DNA of 27,327 nt, taken from positions 1 through 27,327 of the forward strand of contig DOSU01000021.1 in the NCBI GenBank assembly GCA_003513895.1. The letters run 5' to 3'. Source of the DNA: Rikenellaceae bacterium. Its GTDB lineage: Bacteria > Bacteroidota > Bacteroidia > Bacteroidales > UBA932. Position 1 is the stretch's first letter, and the number at the start of each line of letters is the position of its first letter. Both the position numbers and the translations under genes were made by a program. The notes beneath the pieces are model-generated. The model saw only the letters and a program-made list of their open reading frames with translations, searched no databases and was not told where the DNA came from. Positions 1 to 7,133 of the stretch are shown in pieces.

Positions 1-1109
1 GTACTTAATGAAATTCTTATATACGAGTCTCCATTAGAGCCAAAAACAGATCCGGGAGTTATAAATACATTTGCTATTTTCAATATGTAATCCGAAAGTT
101 TTTCTCCATTTTCGAACTCGTCCGAAATTTTTGCCCATACGAACAAACCTGTCTGATCTCTTATATATTTGCATTTGAGCAAGTCGAGTATTTCAAATAC
201 GATTTCTCGTCTTTCTCCGTAGACTTCATTATTTTGGTTAAACCATTGTTCCGGATTTTTTAACGCCTCAACAGCAGCTTGCTGCAAAGGGAGAAACATT
301 CCGGAATCCATGTTGCTTTTCACTTTTAGAATTGTATTTATATACTCTTCGTTTCCGGCGACCATCCCAATTCTCCAGCCGGCCATGCTGTGAGATTTGC
401 TGAGAGAATTAAGTTCAAGGGCAATCTCTTTTGCTCCTTTTGCTTCAAGAATACTAAGTTGACTATCATTAAGAATAAAACTATATGGATTGTCGTTGCA
501 AATAAGTATGTTATTTCTCAGGCCAAAATCCACAAGATTCTGGAAGAGTTCTTTTGTAGACCCGGCTCCTGTTGGCATATTCGGATAGTTAACCCACATC
601 AGCTTTACATTGTCCAGATTTTCCTTTTCCAGTTCTTCAATATCCGGAAGCCAGTTATTTTCTTCTTTAAGTTTATAATATCTGATTTTTGCTCCCACTA
701 AGTTTGAAACAGACTGGTAGGTAGGATATCCCGGATTTGGGACCAATACTTCATCGCCTTCATTAATAAATGCCATTGATATATGCATTATACCCTCCTT
801 TGAACCCATCAAAGGCAATATTTCATTCTTTGGATTCAATTCCACATTAAAATATTTTTTGTACCAATCGGCCAGACCGTTTCTTAGTTCCGGAATGCCG
901 TTATAGCTTTGATATCCGTGATTTTTAGGGTTTTTAGAAGACTCAATGAGTTTTTCGATGGTACTTGCAGAGGGCGGAGTATCGGGGCTACCGATACCAA
1001 GATTAATTACATTTATTCCCCTGCTTTTAATTTCCGCAATTTCCTTAAGCTTTCTGGAGAAATAATATTCCTGAACAGTTTCTGTTCTTTTAGCCGGATT
1101 AATTTTCAT
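1..1109 (-). CDS. PLP-dependent class I/II aminotransferase, probably aromatic (3' end cut by window edge)
   Basis: Fold-type I aminotransferase that transfers an amino group to or from a 2-oxo acid through pyridoxal phosphate. The reading frame stays open to the left edge; about 369 residues are present and only a short C-terminal tail is missing, since the closing YIRISLS strand with its substrate-binding Arg is still visible. Seen are the NYPNMPTGA stretch (174-182), Asp206 in NDNPY, the Schiff-base lysine K238 in SLSKSHSMAGWR and R246. It resembles the LL-diaminopimelate/aspartate-like aminotransferases that, as I recall, sit with pheA, aroF-type and tyrA genes in Bacteroidota aromatic amino acid operons. 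The Tyr/Phe-rich leader peptide and terminator just upstream support an aromatic role. Substrate is inferred; aspartate or diaminopimelate use cannot be excluded. Confidence 0.9.
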   Translation of the reverse strand, partial: MKINPAKRTETVQEYYFSRKLKEIAEIKSRGINVINLGIGSPDTPPSASTIEKLIESSKNPKNHGYQSYNGIPELRNGLADWYKKYFNVELNPKNEILPLMGSKEGIMHISMAFINEGDEVLVPNPGYPTYQSVSNLVGAKIRYYKLKEENNWLPDIEELEKENLDNVKLMWVNYPNMPTGAGSTKELFQNLVDFGLRNNILICNDNPYSFILNDSQLSILEAKGAKEIALELNSLSKSHSMAGWRIGMVAGNEEYINTILKVKSNMDSGMFLPLQQAAVEALKNPEQWFNQNNEVYGERREIVFEILDLLKCKYIRDQTGLFVWAKISDEFENGEKLSDYILKIANVFITPGSVFGSNGDSYIRISLS

Positions 1110-1123
1110 TGCTCAAATTCAAT

Positions 1124-1155
1124 AAAAAAATCCCGACAGGTTAGTGCCGGGATTT
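1124..1155 (-). terminator. Intrinsic terminator / attenuator hairpin before the aminotransferase
   Basis: Read on the minus strand, AAATCCCGGCA (1155-1145) pairs with TGTCGGGATTT (1138-1128). This gives an 11-bp stem with one G-U pair, a six-base loop CTAACC, and a run of seven T that continues past the stem to 1124. It lies 30 bases after the stop of the leader peptide and 15 bases before the aminotransferase start, the usual place for a transcription attenuator. As no other terminator follows the last pigment gene, it may also stop transcripts of the whole upstream operon. Confidence 0.88.
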
Positions 1156-1205
1156 AAATTTATAATTCATATATATAATTTCATTTATCCAAACACCAGA
1201 CACCT
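1143..1205 (-). promoter_or_regulatory. Candidate antiterminator pairing for the leader
   Basis: On the minus strand GGTGTCTGG (within 1205-1196, inside the last leader codons) can pair with CCCGGCACT (1151-1143, the 5' arm of the terminator) as G-U, G-C, U-A, G-C, U-G, C-G, a bulged U, then two G-C pairs. Forming this helix would break the terminator. A ribosome held at the Tyr run upstream would leave GGTGTCTGG free, while one reaching the stop codon at 1185-1187 would cover it, as in classical pheA/trp attenuation. The pairing was found by eye, without energy calculation. Confidence 0.5.
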
Positions 1206-1298
1206 TTTGCTAGAATAATAGTAATAGAAATAAGAAACAGAAGCATTTGTTTGCCAATATGCCTTAACAATTTGTGTGGTGTTTGTAATTGTGTTCAT
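1185..1298 (-). CDS. Tyr/Phe-rich leader peptide (37 aa) of an attenuator
   Basis: Short frame ATG...TAA of 37 codons. The peptide is hydrophilic and Thr/Asn-rich at its start, has Tyr-Trp at 14-15, then the run Y23-F24-Y25-Y26-Y27-Y28 (1232-1215), and ends SSKRCLVFG. Five Tyr and one Phe in six codons, just upstream of an intrinsic terminator and an aromatic-type aminotransferase gene, are the hallmark of an amino-acid-sensing leader peptide. The peptide itself is probably not functional; its translation is the sensor. The start lies 21 bases after the TATATTTG box. Charged tRNA-Tyr (with some input from tRNA-Phe) would be the signal. I know of no named homologue. Confidence 0.82.
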   Translation of the reverse strand: MNTITNTTQIVKAYWQTNASVSYFYYYYSSKRCLVFG

Positions 1299-1318
1299 GT
1301 TGTTTCTTGTTCCGGGTA

Positions 1319-1326
1319 CAAATATA
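1319..1326 (-). promoter_or_regulatory. Bacteroidota -7 promoter box TATATTTG
   Basis: TATATTTG on the minus strand matches the TAnnTTTG -7 consensus of the Bacteroidota primary sigma factor. Transcription would begin a few bases downstream, giving a short 5' leader before the leader-peptide ATG at 1298. It lies just 10 bases after the stop of the last pigment-operon gene. No good TTTG -33 element is visible at the usual distance, so the call rests on the -7 box and its position before the attenuator. Confidence 0.6.
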
Positions 1327-1336
1327 TTTAAATTTA

Positions 1337-1600
1337 TTATTTCTGCGTTTTTTTATTTATCTCAATAAATTCCGCTAATGTCCTTACAGATTTAAATACC
1401 TCCTTGTTTGCCTTTGGATCTTCCATACGAATGCCATACTCTCTTTCCATAAGTATAACAAGTTCAAGGGCATCAATAGAGTCAAGGCCGAGTCCTTCTC
1501 CAAATAAAGGAGCATCTGTGTCAATTTGTTCGGGAGATATCTCTTCCAGATTTAACGCCTCGATAATTTGTTTTTTCAGTTGAAGAATCAGTTCGTCCAT
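1337..1600 (-). CDS. Acyl carrier protein
   Basis: 87-residue ACP, the family's normal length. The phosphopantetheine attachment serine is S41 in the motif GLGLDSIDALEL, followed by the acidic helix II that docks to partner enzymes. It would carry a growing polyene or resorcinol precursor as a thioester in the cytoplasm. It is the last gene of the pigment operon, 18 bases after the ABC permease. Its GEGLGLDSIDALELV context is like that of the paired ACPs of aryl polyene and flexirubin loci. A second, divergent ACP lies at 26377-26640, so the two may serve different chains (aryl polyene versus dialkylresorcinol); this split is inference. Confidence 0.95.
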   Translation of the reverse strand: MDELILQLKKQIIEALNLEEISPEQIDTDAPLFGEGLGLDSIDALELVILMEREYGIRMEDPKANKEVFKSVRTLAEFIEINKKTQK

Positions 1601-1618
1601 GGTATGAAGTTTTAATTG

Positions 1619-2890
1619 TTATTTGTTCATGTTGAATTTTTTATTCCAGAATAGAGCAAGGAGGAAACAACCGGCTCCAAACAAAAGCATTGCAAAACTC
1701 TCCGGCAAAATTGAAACAATACCTTCGTCCCTGAGAAAGATGCTGTAAAACCCGGACATTCCCCAATTTAGAGGAGATAATTTACTAACGAATTGCATTT
1801 CTGGAGACATAAGAAAAACAGGGATCCATACTCCCCCAATTGCAGCAAGCAAAACAACTGACACAGCTCCAAACACAGAAGCCTGTTGATGCGTTCTTGC
1901 AATATTTCCTATTGCAACCCCAAATCCAATTGCAGAAACTGCCGACGAAAATCCCATAAAGAAGAGAGCAAACAATGAGTGGCCGAGTTCAAGCGAAGGC
2001 AATCCGAAAAGTGGTAAAAGGAAAATTCCAATAAGTAGCATGAGTGTAAATTGCAAAAGAGCAACAAAAAGGAATGTTATTGATTTGCTGAGTAAATATT
2101 CGGTGTAACTGCATGGCATTGTAAGAAGCCGGGTAAAGCTGCCTGCTTCTCTCTCTTTGATTATGCTCCCGGAAAGGGAAATTACTATGAAATAAATTGC
2201 AAAAAGACTCCACGCAGGTACATTATGCTGCACCGAATTTGGAGTGATTTCACTTATTCCTCTTTTCGCAAATTTTGCGTCAATAGTAAACTGTTCACCT
2301 GAGAAGTTTGCTGCAGAAACAACAACAGGAGATATCTGATTCACCTCATTTGTTACCTCTTTAAGTATAAACTCGAATTGCACTTTTTGGGCCTTTTCCC
2401 TCAGCGTGCTCATCAATACTGTAAAGAAATAGCCTTTGGCAGTGGGATCTACAAGGATTGAGAGTTTGACCTCTTCCCGAAGAGGCGGTTTCTCTATTCC
2501 GTTGAATGCATTTACAACATAACGGTGGACATTCCCCTTAATCAGGTCGGTTGATCCTTCCGGAATATAGATTCCCAAAAGATATTTGCTTGTAGAGATA
2601 AGATATTCCATCTCTTCAAGAGTTGGAACTTTGCCTTCAATGTTTGTAGAAATTTTAAAAAGTCCGCTGTTTTCTACCTCTTTTGAAACCGCACGGCCAA
2701 GCTCTCCATTGTCTCGGTTTATCAACAAAATGGGAATATCTACTCCTTTAACTATATTAAGAGTGCTGTCCTGCAGGGATGCCATGAGAACAACCAGTAT
2801 GGCAGGCATTATAAACATCAGGAGAATGCCTCCGGCATCTCTGATGAGAAGAATAAAGTCTTTGTATAAAAGATATTTAAGCCTATTCAT
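1619..2890 (-). CDS. ABC-2 type transporter permease
   Basis: 423-residue permease of the ABC-2 (NatB/YhfS-like) type. It has one membrane segment near residues 20-38, a large extracytoplasmic domain of about 190 residues, then five further hydrophobic segments from about residue 230 to the C terminus, including the PxxWGMSGFYSIFLRDEG turn typical of the family. Its start overlaps the stop of the ATPase gene by 8 bases, so the two are translated together and very likely form one exporter. Placement among dar genes suggests transport of the pigment, its precursor or a lipid carrier across the inner membrane. Direction and cargo are inferred; the MMPL fusion in the same operon is a competing transporter. 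Confidence 0.88.
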   Translation of the reverse strand: MNRLKYLLYKDFILLIRDAGGILLMFIMPAILVVLMASLQDSTLNIVKGVDIPILLINRDNGELGRAVSKEVENSGLFKISTNIEGKVPTLEEMEYLISTSKYLLGIYIPEGSTDLIKGNVHRYVVNAFNGIEKPPLREEVKLSILVDPTAKGYFFTVLMSTLREKAQKVQFEFILKEVTNEVNQISPVVVSAANFSGEQFTIDAKFAKRGISEITPNSVQHNVPAWSLFAIYFIVISLSGSIIKEREAGSFTRLLTMPCSYTEYLLSKSITFLFVALLQFTLMLLIGIFLLPLFGLPSLELGHSLFALFFMGFSSAVSAIGFGVAIGNIARTHQQASVFGAVSVVLLAAIGGVWIPVFLMSPEMQFVSKLSPLNWGMSGFYSIFLRDEGIVSILPESFAMLLFGAGCFLLALFWNKKFNMNK

Positions 2891-3644
2891 AACTGTCCCT
2901 CATTTGTTTGCCGGTTAACTTAAAATAGAGAGCTTCGAGGTTTTTGCATCCAGGCTCGGAATCTGTTAATACATGGGGATTACCTTGTAATACTATTCTT
3001 CCGCCATCCATCATTGCAACAGTATCACATATACATTCTGCCTCTTCCAGATAATGAGATATAAAAAGTATTGTTGTTCCTTTTTTATTGATTTTTATCA
3101 GCTCTTCAAGAATGAGGTTTCTGGATTGCGCGTCGACGCCTACAGTCGGTTCATCCAGAATGAGAATTTGCGGGTTGTGAAGTAATCCGGCAATAAGGTT
3201 TATCCTTCTCTTCATCCCTCCGGAATATTCCGAAATTAATTTATTGGCACTGTTGGACAGTCCAAATTGTTCCATGAGCATTTCTATGCGCGACCTGAGT
3301 TCTCTCTTTTCAATACCATACATCCCTCCGATTACCGTAAGATTCTCTCTTCCTGTAAGGGATGAAAAAAGAGCAATATCCTGAGGTACAAGACCTATAA
3401 GAGTTTTTATTTTTTTAATATCCTCCTTAACAGAGTACCCTCCAACAAAAACATCTCCGCTATTGCATTTTTTTAAACCGCAAACAATATCGATAGTTGT
3501 GGTTTTGCCTGCTCCGTTTGGGGCAAGAATACCGAAAAGAGAACCATATGGAATAGATATGGAAAGCCCGTCAAGAGTAGGATTTATCCTTTTTTTGAAT
3601 CTCTTTGTAAGATTAATTATCTCGATTGCCGGCCTATTTTGCAT
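2883..3644 (-). CDS. ABC transporter ATP-binding protein
   Basis: 253-residue nucleotide-binding subunit that powers the adjacent ABC-2 permease. Motifs in order: Walker A APNGAGKTT (41-49), Q-loop Q88, signature YSGGM (140-144), Walker B LILDEP with catalytic E165, D-loop, and switch H197 in FISHYLEEA. All catalytic elements are present. The first Walker A glycine is Ala41, a mild change seen in some ABC-2 ATPases and probably tolerated. The gene overlaps the BtrH-like gene before it by 11 bases and the permease after it by 8 bases. Drug- or sodium-export ATPases (NatA-like) share this architecture, so only the neighbourhood points to pigment transport. Confidence 0.94.
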   Translation of the reverse strand: MQNRPAIEIINLTKRFKKRINPTLDGLSISIPYGSLFGILAPNGAGKTTTIDIVCGLKKCNSGDVFVGGYSVKEDIKKIKTLIGLVPQDIALFSSLTGRENLTVIGGMYGIEKRELRSRIEMLMEQFGLSNSANKLISEYSGGMKRRINLIAGLLHNPQILILDEPTVGVDAQSRNLILEELIKINKKGTTILFISHYLEEAECICDTVAMMDGGRIVLQGNPHVLTDSEPGCKNLEALYFKLTGKQMRDSYE

Positions 3645-4647
3645 TCTTCATAAGCTTTTTCAGACCTGTGAACAAGTCCTGTTCCCTGTCTGCTATTAAC
3701 ATTAGCTTATCTGCAAGCTGGTCGTAAGTAATTGAATCGACATCTCTCTTTTTGAACAGCCTTGCTGCATTGTACGAAAAGTCGCGCCACATGTCCCCAA
3801 TTACAGTCATCTGTTTAGAAAAATCTCTGAGTGCGGGTTCATTCATTAAAACAGCAGATTCCTGAAGAAATGCAGCATAAATGAATCGGAATCCGGCACC
3901 GCCTGTGCCTATCTCTTCATTCATTCGTATAACCTGAGCGAGATTGAGAGCTGCTTTTTTTACGCCAAGCCTCCTCTCCCACTTTCTCATCCTAACGGCC
4001 ATATATCTTATACCTTTCACGCCGAACATAGGAATCGGGATACTAAGCATCCTGCTGCAATTTCTAAGGATAGACTTCCTGATAGCCTCTTTGTCTATGT
4101 TTTTTTTATCACTTACATCTGTAATATGATACATTCTGCCCTTTGGCGGATATGTGCCTTCGGCAAATCTAACAAGCTTCAATTCGTCATAAGTGAGCGT
4201 ACATTTTTCTACAACAACCGGATCGGAAACTGTGTATACATTTTCTTCCTTTCCTATAACGCATATGTTGTGGGCATTGAAATGAAACCTGTACTCTTTT
4301 GGGAAATAGGGCAAATGATAGACACCTACAAGCATTCCAACAGGAGTGCCGGAGAGAAGAACATTATCAAGCGTTTTCATTGCCAGCTCCTTATCCCTGA
4401 ACTTATACTTCTTCATTTTTATATTAAGAAGTTTAACAACCCTTGCAAAGATTTCTCCGGGCCAGGGACGGAACGAAGTTACCGGCATCCCGTGCATTTG
4501 TATAAAAGGCATATGTGCAAAAAACAACCCGGACCCCAGGCCAAAAATCATTGCTTCACTCAATTCAATGCCATAAAACCTGAGCAAATTGCTCACAACT
4601 CCATTTTCACAGTGACCAGATGGCTTGTGTATAAAATTTAACTGCAT
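3634..4647 (-). CDS. BtrH-like acyltransferase (BtrH N-terminal domain)
   Basis: 337-residue protein whose N-terminal half looks like the BtrH / C39-like cysteine transferase fold. The opening carries GHCENGV with candidate nucleophile C13, and H126 (FHFNAHN) and D142 (VSDP) are placed to complete a Cys-His-Asp triad. The C-terminal half is helical, basic and of unknown function. BtrH in butirosin biosynthesis moves an acyl side chain from an ACP to an acceptor amine. By analogy this protein could move the ACP-bound aryl polyene onto the dialkylresorcinol hydroxyl, the ester step that defines flexirubins; that role is inference. Its start is 2 bases after the stop of the small HTH-like gene and its end overlaps the ATPase gene. 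A bacteriocin-type peptidase is less likely because no ABC exporter fusion or peptide gene is present. Confidence 0.75.
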   Translation of the reverse strand: MQLNFIHKPSGHCENGVVSNLLRFYGIELSEAMIFGLGSGLFFAHMPFIQMHGMPVTSFRPWPGEIFARVVKLLNIKMKKYKFRDKELAMKTLDNVLLSGTPVGMLVGVYHLPYFPKEYRFHFNAHNICVIGKEENVYTVSDPVVVEKCTLTYDELKLVRFAEGTYPPKGRMYHITDVSDKKNIDKEAIRKSILRNCSRMLSIPIPMFGVKGIRYMAVRMRKWERRLGVKKAALNLAQVIRMNEEIGTGGAGFRFIYAAFLQESAVLMNEPALRDFSKQMTVIGDMWRDFSYNAARLFKKRDVDSITYDQLADKLMLIADREQDLFTGLKKLMKNAK

Positions 4648-4649
4648 AT

Positions 4650-5048
4650 TCAGTCTGTTGTCAAAAGTTGGCTTAATTCTATTTTGAGAGCGCGGGCAAG
4701 AAGCTCAAGTTCCTGGTTAGAAAGCTTGTTAAAGTGTTTTGCTTTGCACCATTTCTTTATCTGATGTTTTGTGAATCCCGAGTAGGCTGCAAGTATATCG
4801 GGAGTCATTACGAGTTTGTGGATGTGATAGGCCAGAGGGCTCTTTTTGCCTGCGATTACTTCGTTCTTAATCTCTTCGCACTCTTCGTTAATTGCTTGCC
4901 AGGCGTAACCGATTGCATCATTTTTTGGATCCCATCCAACACTTATCACCTGTTTGTAATCTCCGTTTTCGTCTACAGCATAACAGACATCCCGAACACC
5001 CGATTTTTCAAGTATTCCGCCATCCTGAGGAACTTCTTCTGTTTTCAT
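4650..5048 (-). CDS. Small unknown protein with C-terminal HTH-like segment
   Basis: 132 residues when started at the ATG at 5048; a TTG three codons upstream is in frame but would overlap darB. The N-terminal 60 residues are acidic and unrecognised. The C-terminal 50 residues (TPDILAAYSGFTKHQIKKW, then LSNQELELLARALKIELSQLL) read like a Cro/XRE-type helix-turn-helix that recognises, or is derived from, DNA-binding proteins. No signal peptide, no membrane segment. It sits 2 bases after darB and 2 bases before the BtrH-like gene, so it is cotranscribed with the resorcinol genes. It could be a local regulator or a small structural partner of DarA/DarB. I do not recognise a named family and assign no function. 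Confidence 0.7.
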   Translation of the reverse strand: MKTEEVPQDGGILEKSGVRDVCYAVDENGDYKQVISVGWDPKNDAIGYAWQAINEECEEIKNEVIAGKKSPLAYHIHKLVMTPDILAAYSGFTKHQIKKWCKAKHFNKLSNQELELLARALKIELSQLLTTD

Positions 5049-5050
5049 GG

Positions 5051-6190
5051 TCAGCAAACAGTTAAGTAAACGAAAGCATATGAAAATCTTGCGCTTTCCG
5101 GAACCATAATAAAGATTTTTTCGCCTTTTTTAAGTTTACCGGAATGGAACAATTCGTCAAGCATAAGAAAAGCAGATGCAGCTGCAACATTTCCAACAGT
5201 TGGAAGGTTTAAAAACCATTTTTCCTCGGGAATGACAAAACCAACTCTTTCCAGTTCCTGGAAAATTTTTGACCGGAAATACATCGAAGAGAGGTGTGGA
5301 AGGAACCAGTCGATATCTTTAGTTTTTAAATTTCTCTTTGCTGCTGTTTCTATTAAAAATTTTCCGCCAAGTTTTATGATGTTTTCTCCAAGAAGCTTTG
5401 TGTCCTGCTTAATTGAAAATAGTGACTTATTGGTCCACTCCTCCTCTTTGAATCTTGTCCAGCCAAGTAAACTGCCGGAAGAATCATACTCGGCACCAGC
5501 ATACATACATGCAGGGAAAGTGTTGGCATAGGATGTGAGCTCTATCCACTCTATCTTAAGAGAAATTGAGCCTTTATTAGGCTTGTCCCTTAATAAAACA
5601 CATCCTGCACCGTCTGAAAGCATAAACCGCAGAAAATCCTTTTCAAAAGCAATAATAGGATCTTTTTTGAGCTTTTTGAGAGTTTCATATTCCTCTTTAA
5701 AATATGAAGATCTCATCCATGCAGAGAGTCTCTCAGACGCAAGCGCAATTGCATTTTGTTTTTCACCGGATGCCAGTGACAGATAACTGTATTTTAAAGC
5801 ATGAATTCCACTGCAACAAGAACCGGCAAAAGAGACTACCTCGGTATTTTTGCTTCCTCCCATCTCCCCGTGTATCTGAACTGCATGTGAAGGCATTAGC
5901 ATCTCCTGTGAAGTTGTGCCGGCAGACAAAAGTTCCAGGGTGTCTGCATCGATGCCGTCCCCGTAAAGCTTTTCAATAGCCTTTAAAGCCATGTCATAGG
6001 CTGTATGGGTAATGTTTTGCTCCTTATCAAGAGCATAGTATCTGGTCTTTATCTGGTTGTTTCTTAATATTAGTTGCTGAGCCTTCGAAGGGACCCCTCC
6101 AATCATTCCAAGAAAGGTCTCTATCTCTGAATTTGAAACTGGTTCGTTTGGCAGGAAGGAGGCTGTTTTGGTTATGTATACTGGGCGCAT
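5051..6190 (-). CDS. darB: DarB: ketosynthase III-like dialkylresorcinol-forming enzyme
   Basis: 379-residue KAS III-like enzyme starting MRPVYITKTASFLPNEPV, the start chosen because it begins at the first beta strand and lies 10 bases after darA; the longer frame would overlap darA by about 100 bases. The nucleophile is C126 in FAGSCCSGIH (FabH-like CxGF position), with the His in FLPHLSS and the Asn in PTVGNVAAAS completing the triad. DarB enzymes join two beta-keto or enone thioesters head to head and cyclise them to a 2,5-dialkylresorcinol precursor. Pairing with DarA is the diagnostic signature of dialkylresorcinol and flexirubin loci. A plain FabH role in fatty acid initiation is unlikely given the neighbours. 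Confidence 0.9.
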   Translation of the reverse strand: MRPVYITKTASFLPNEPVSNSEIETFLGMIGGVPSKAQQLILRNNQIKTRYYALDKEQNITHTAYDMALKAIEKLYGDGIDADTLELLSAGTTSQEMLMPSHAVQIHGEMGGSKNTEVVSFAGSCCSGIHALKYSYLSLASGEKQNAIALASERLSAWMRSSYFKEEYETLKKLKKDPIIAFEKDFLRFMLSDGAGCVLLRDKPNKGSISLKIEWIELTSYANTFPACMYAGAEYDSSGSLLGWTRFKEEEWTNKSLFSIKQDTKLLGENIIKLGGKFLIETAAKRNLKTKDIDWFLPHLSSMYFRSKIFQELERVGFVIPEEKWFLNLPTVGNVAAASAFLMLDELFHSGKLKKGEKIFIMVPESARFSYAFVYLTVC

Positions 6191-6200
6191 TGAGTTTAGT

Positions 6201-7133
6201 TTAGTTTTGTAAAAATAAAATATTTTTTCTGATTTTCGCGTATGTTCTTCTCCTGAACGGATATGTGAGACTAAAAAAAACCAACCCAAAAGGGGAAGCA
6301 ACAAAAATTACTGTAAGCAGGTAATATTCAAACAATTTTAATCGGAAAGTTCTTTTTTTGTCCCCGAATTTACCCTTCTTTAAAACAAATTCAGCCCATT
6401 TCCCCCACAACTTATTACCGTTTGACTCAATAAAATACATTTGAGGATGAAACTCAACTCCGCCTTTTTCTACAATTTTTTTCTGTAGATGGGAGAGATC
6501 GTTTTCTTTAAAAGAAGCGAGAATGAGTTCTCCGTAAATGGCTGCATTATCTATGTCTTTTTGAGAAACACCGGCTTGCGGAAGAAACCTTGTCGCATTT
6601 TTTTTGCCGTCAATTAGCCATCTAAAAATTGTAAGTACGCTTACATAATTATTATGTCTGTCCTCCAGAGCGATATTTCCGCACCAGTTGCACCCTAATT
6701 TTGTCAGTCGCTTTTTAATGCTCAAATGGGCCGAAATCCACATGTTTCTGGAACCGACAACAGTAACTACATTTTTTCCTTTTAAATACTGCTCCGTGTC
6801 TTTATTGTCCATAAAAGAGGCAAATGGGATTGAGGGAGCCAGGTACCAGGGCTGATACCCAAGTACTACAAGATTGGCATCTGAAATGTCCGAAAAATCG
6901 ATCTTATTGATTTTAACAGGAATCTCGGCCCGGGATTCGGGAAACACCTCGTAAAAAGACTCTTTGGTCCACGGAAACTCAAAGGTTTTTTCGGGAATGA
7001 TTTCTTTGTATGTTATTTTACATCCTCCTTTTAAAAGAGGAGATAAAACTGAATTAATAATTTCAAGTAACTGGCCGGTTTGCGTATAGTAAAATACTGC
7101 TATGTGAAATGTACTCTTATTTTCTATATTCAT
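6201..7133 (-). CDS. darA: DarA: flavodoxin-fold partner in dialkylresorcinol formation
   Basis: 310-residue protein of the type annotated as dialkylresorcinol condensing enzyme DarA. The N terminus has a flavodoxin-like phosphate loop YYTQTGQ (15-21), and GYQPWYLAPS (92-101) and VVGSRNMW (125-132) resemble the other FMN-contact loops, so an FMN-dependent aromatisation of the DarB product is plausible; the chemistry is inference. A hydrophobic stretch (KLFEYYLLTVIFVASPFGLVF) close to a basic C-terminal tail predicts one membrane segment, which would hold the step at the inner membrane where hydrophobic chains are handled. The start overlaps the LolA-like stop by 4 bases (ATGA) and darB follows after 10 bases. 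Confidence 0.85.
   Translation of the reverse strand: MNIENKSTFHIAVFYYTQTGQLLEIINSVLSPLLKGGCKITYKEIIPEKTFEFPWTKESFYEVFPESRAEIPVKINKIDFSDISDANLVVLGYQPWYLAPSIPFASFMDNKDTEQYLKGKNVVTVVGSRNMWISAHLSIKKRLTKLGCNWCGNIALEDRHNNYVSVLTIFRWLIDGKKNATRFLPQAGVSQKDIDNAAIYGELILASFKENDLSHLQKKIVEKGGVEFHPQMYFIESNGNKLWGKWAEFVLKKGKFGDKKRTFRLKLFEYYLLTVIFVASPFGLVFFSLTYPFRRRTYAKIRKNILFLQN

Noticed and set aside
390..701. Plus-strand frame of 103 codons, and many similar plus-strand frames of 60-190 codons across the window (for example 4126-4641 and 25293-25859)
   Set aside because: They lie antisense to well-supported minus-strand genes with clear catalytic motifs, have no recognisable domains and unnatural composition.
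3634..4647. Bacteriocin leader peptidase (C39) for the BtrH-like protein
   Set aside because: It is not fused to an ABC transporter, no double-glycine peptide gene is visible, and the family match is closer to BtrH.
6191..6304. N-terminal extension of DarB by 38 codons
   Set aside because: It would overlap the end of darA by about 100 bases and adds a hydrophobic sequence absent from the family; the ATG at 6190 starts at the conserved first strand.
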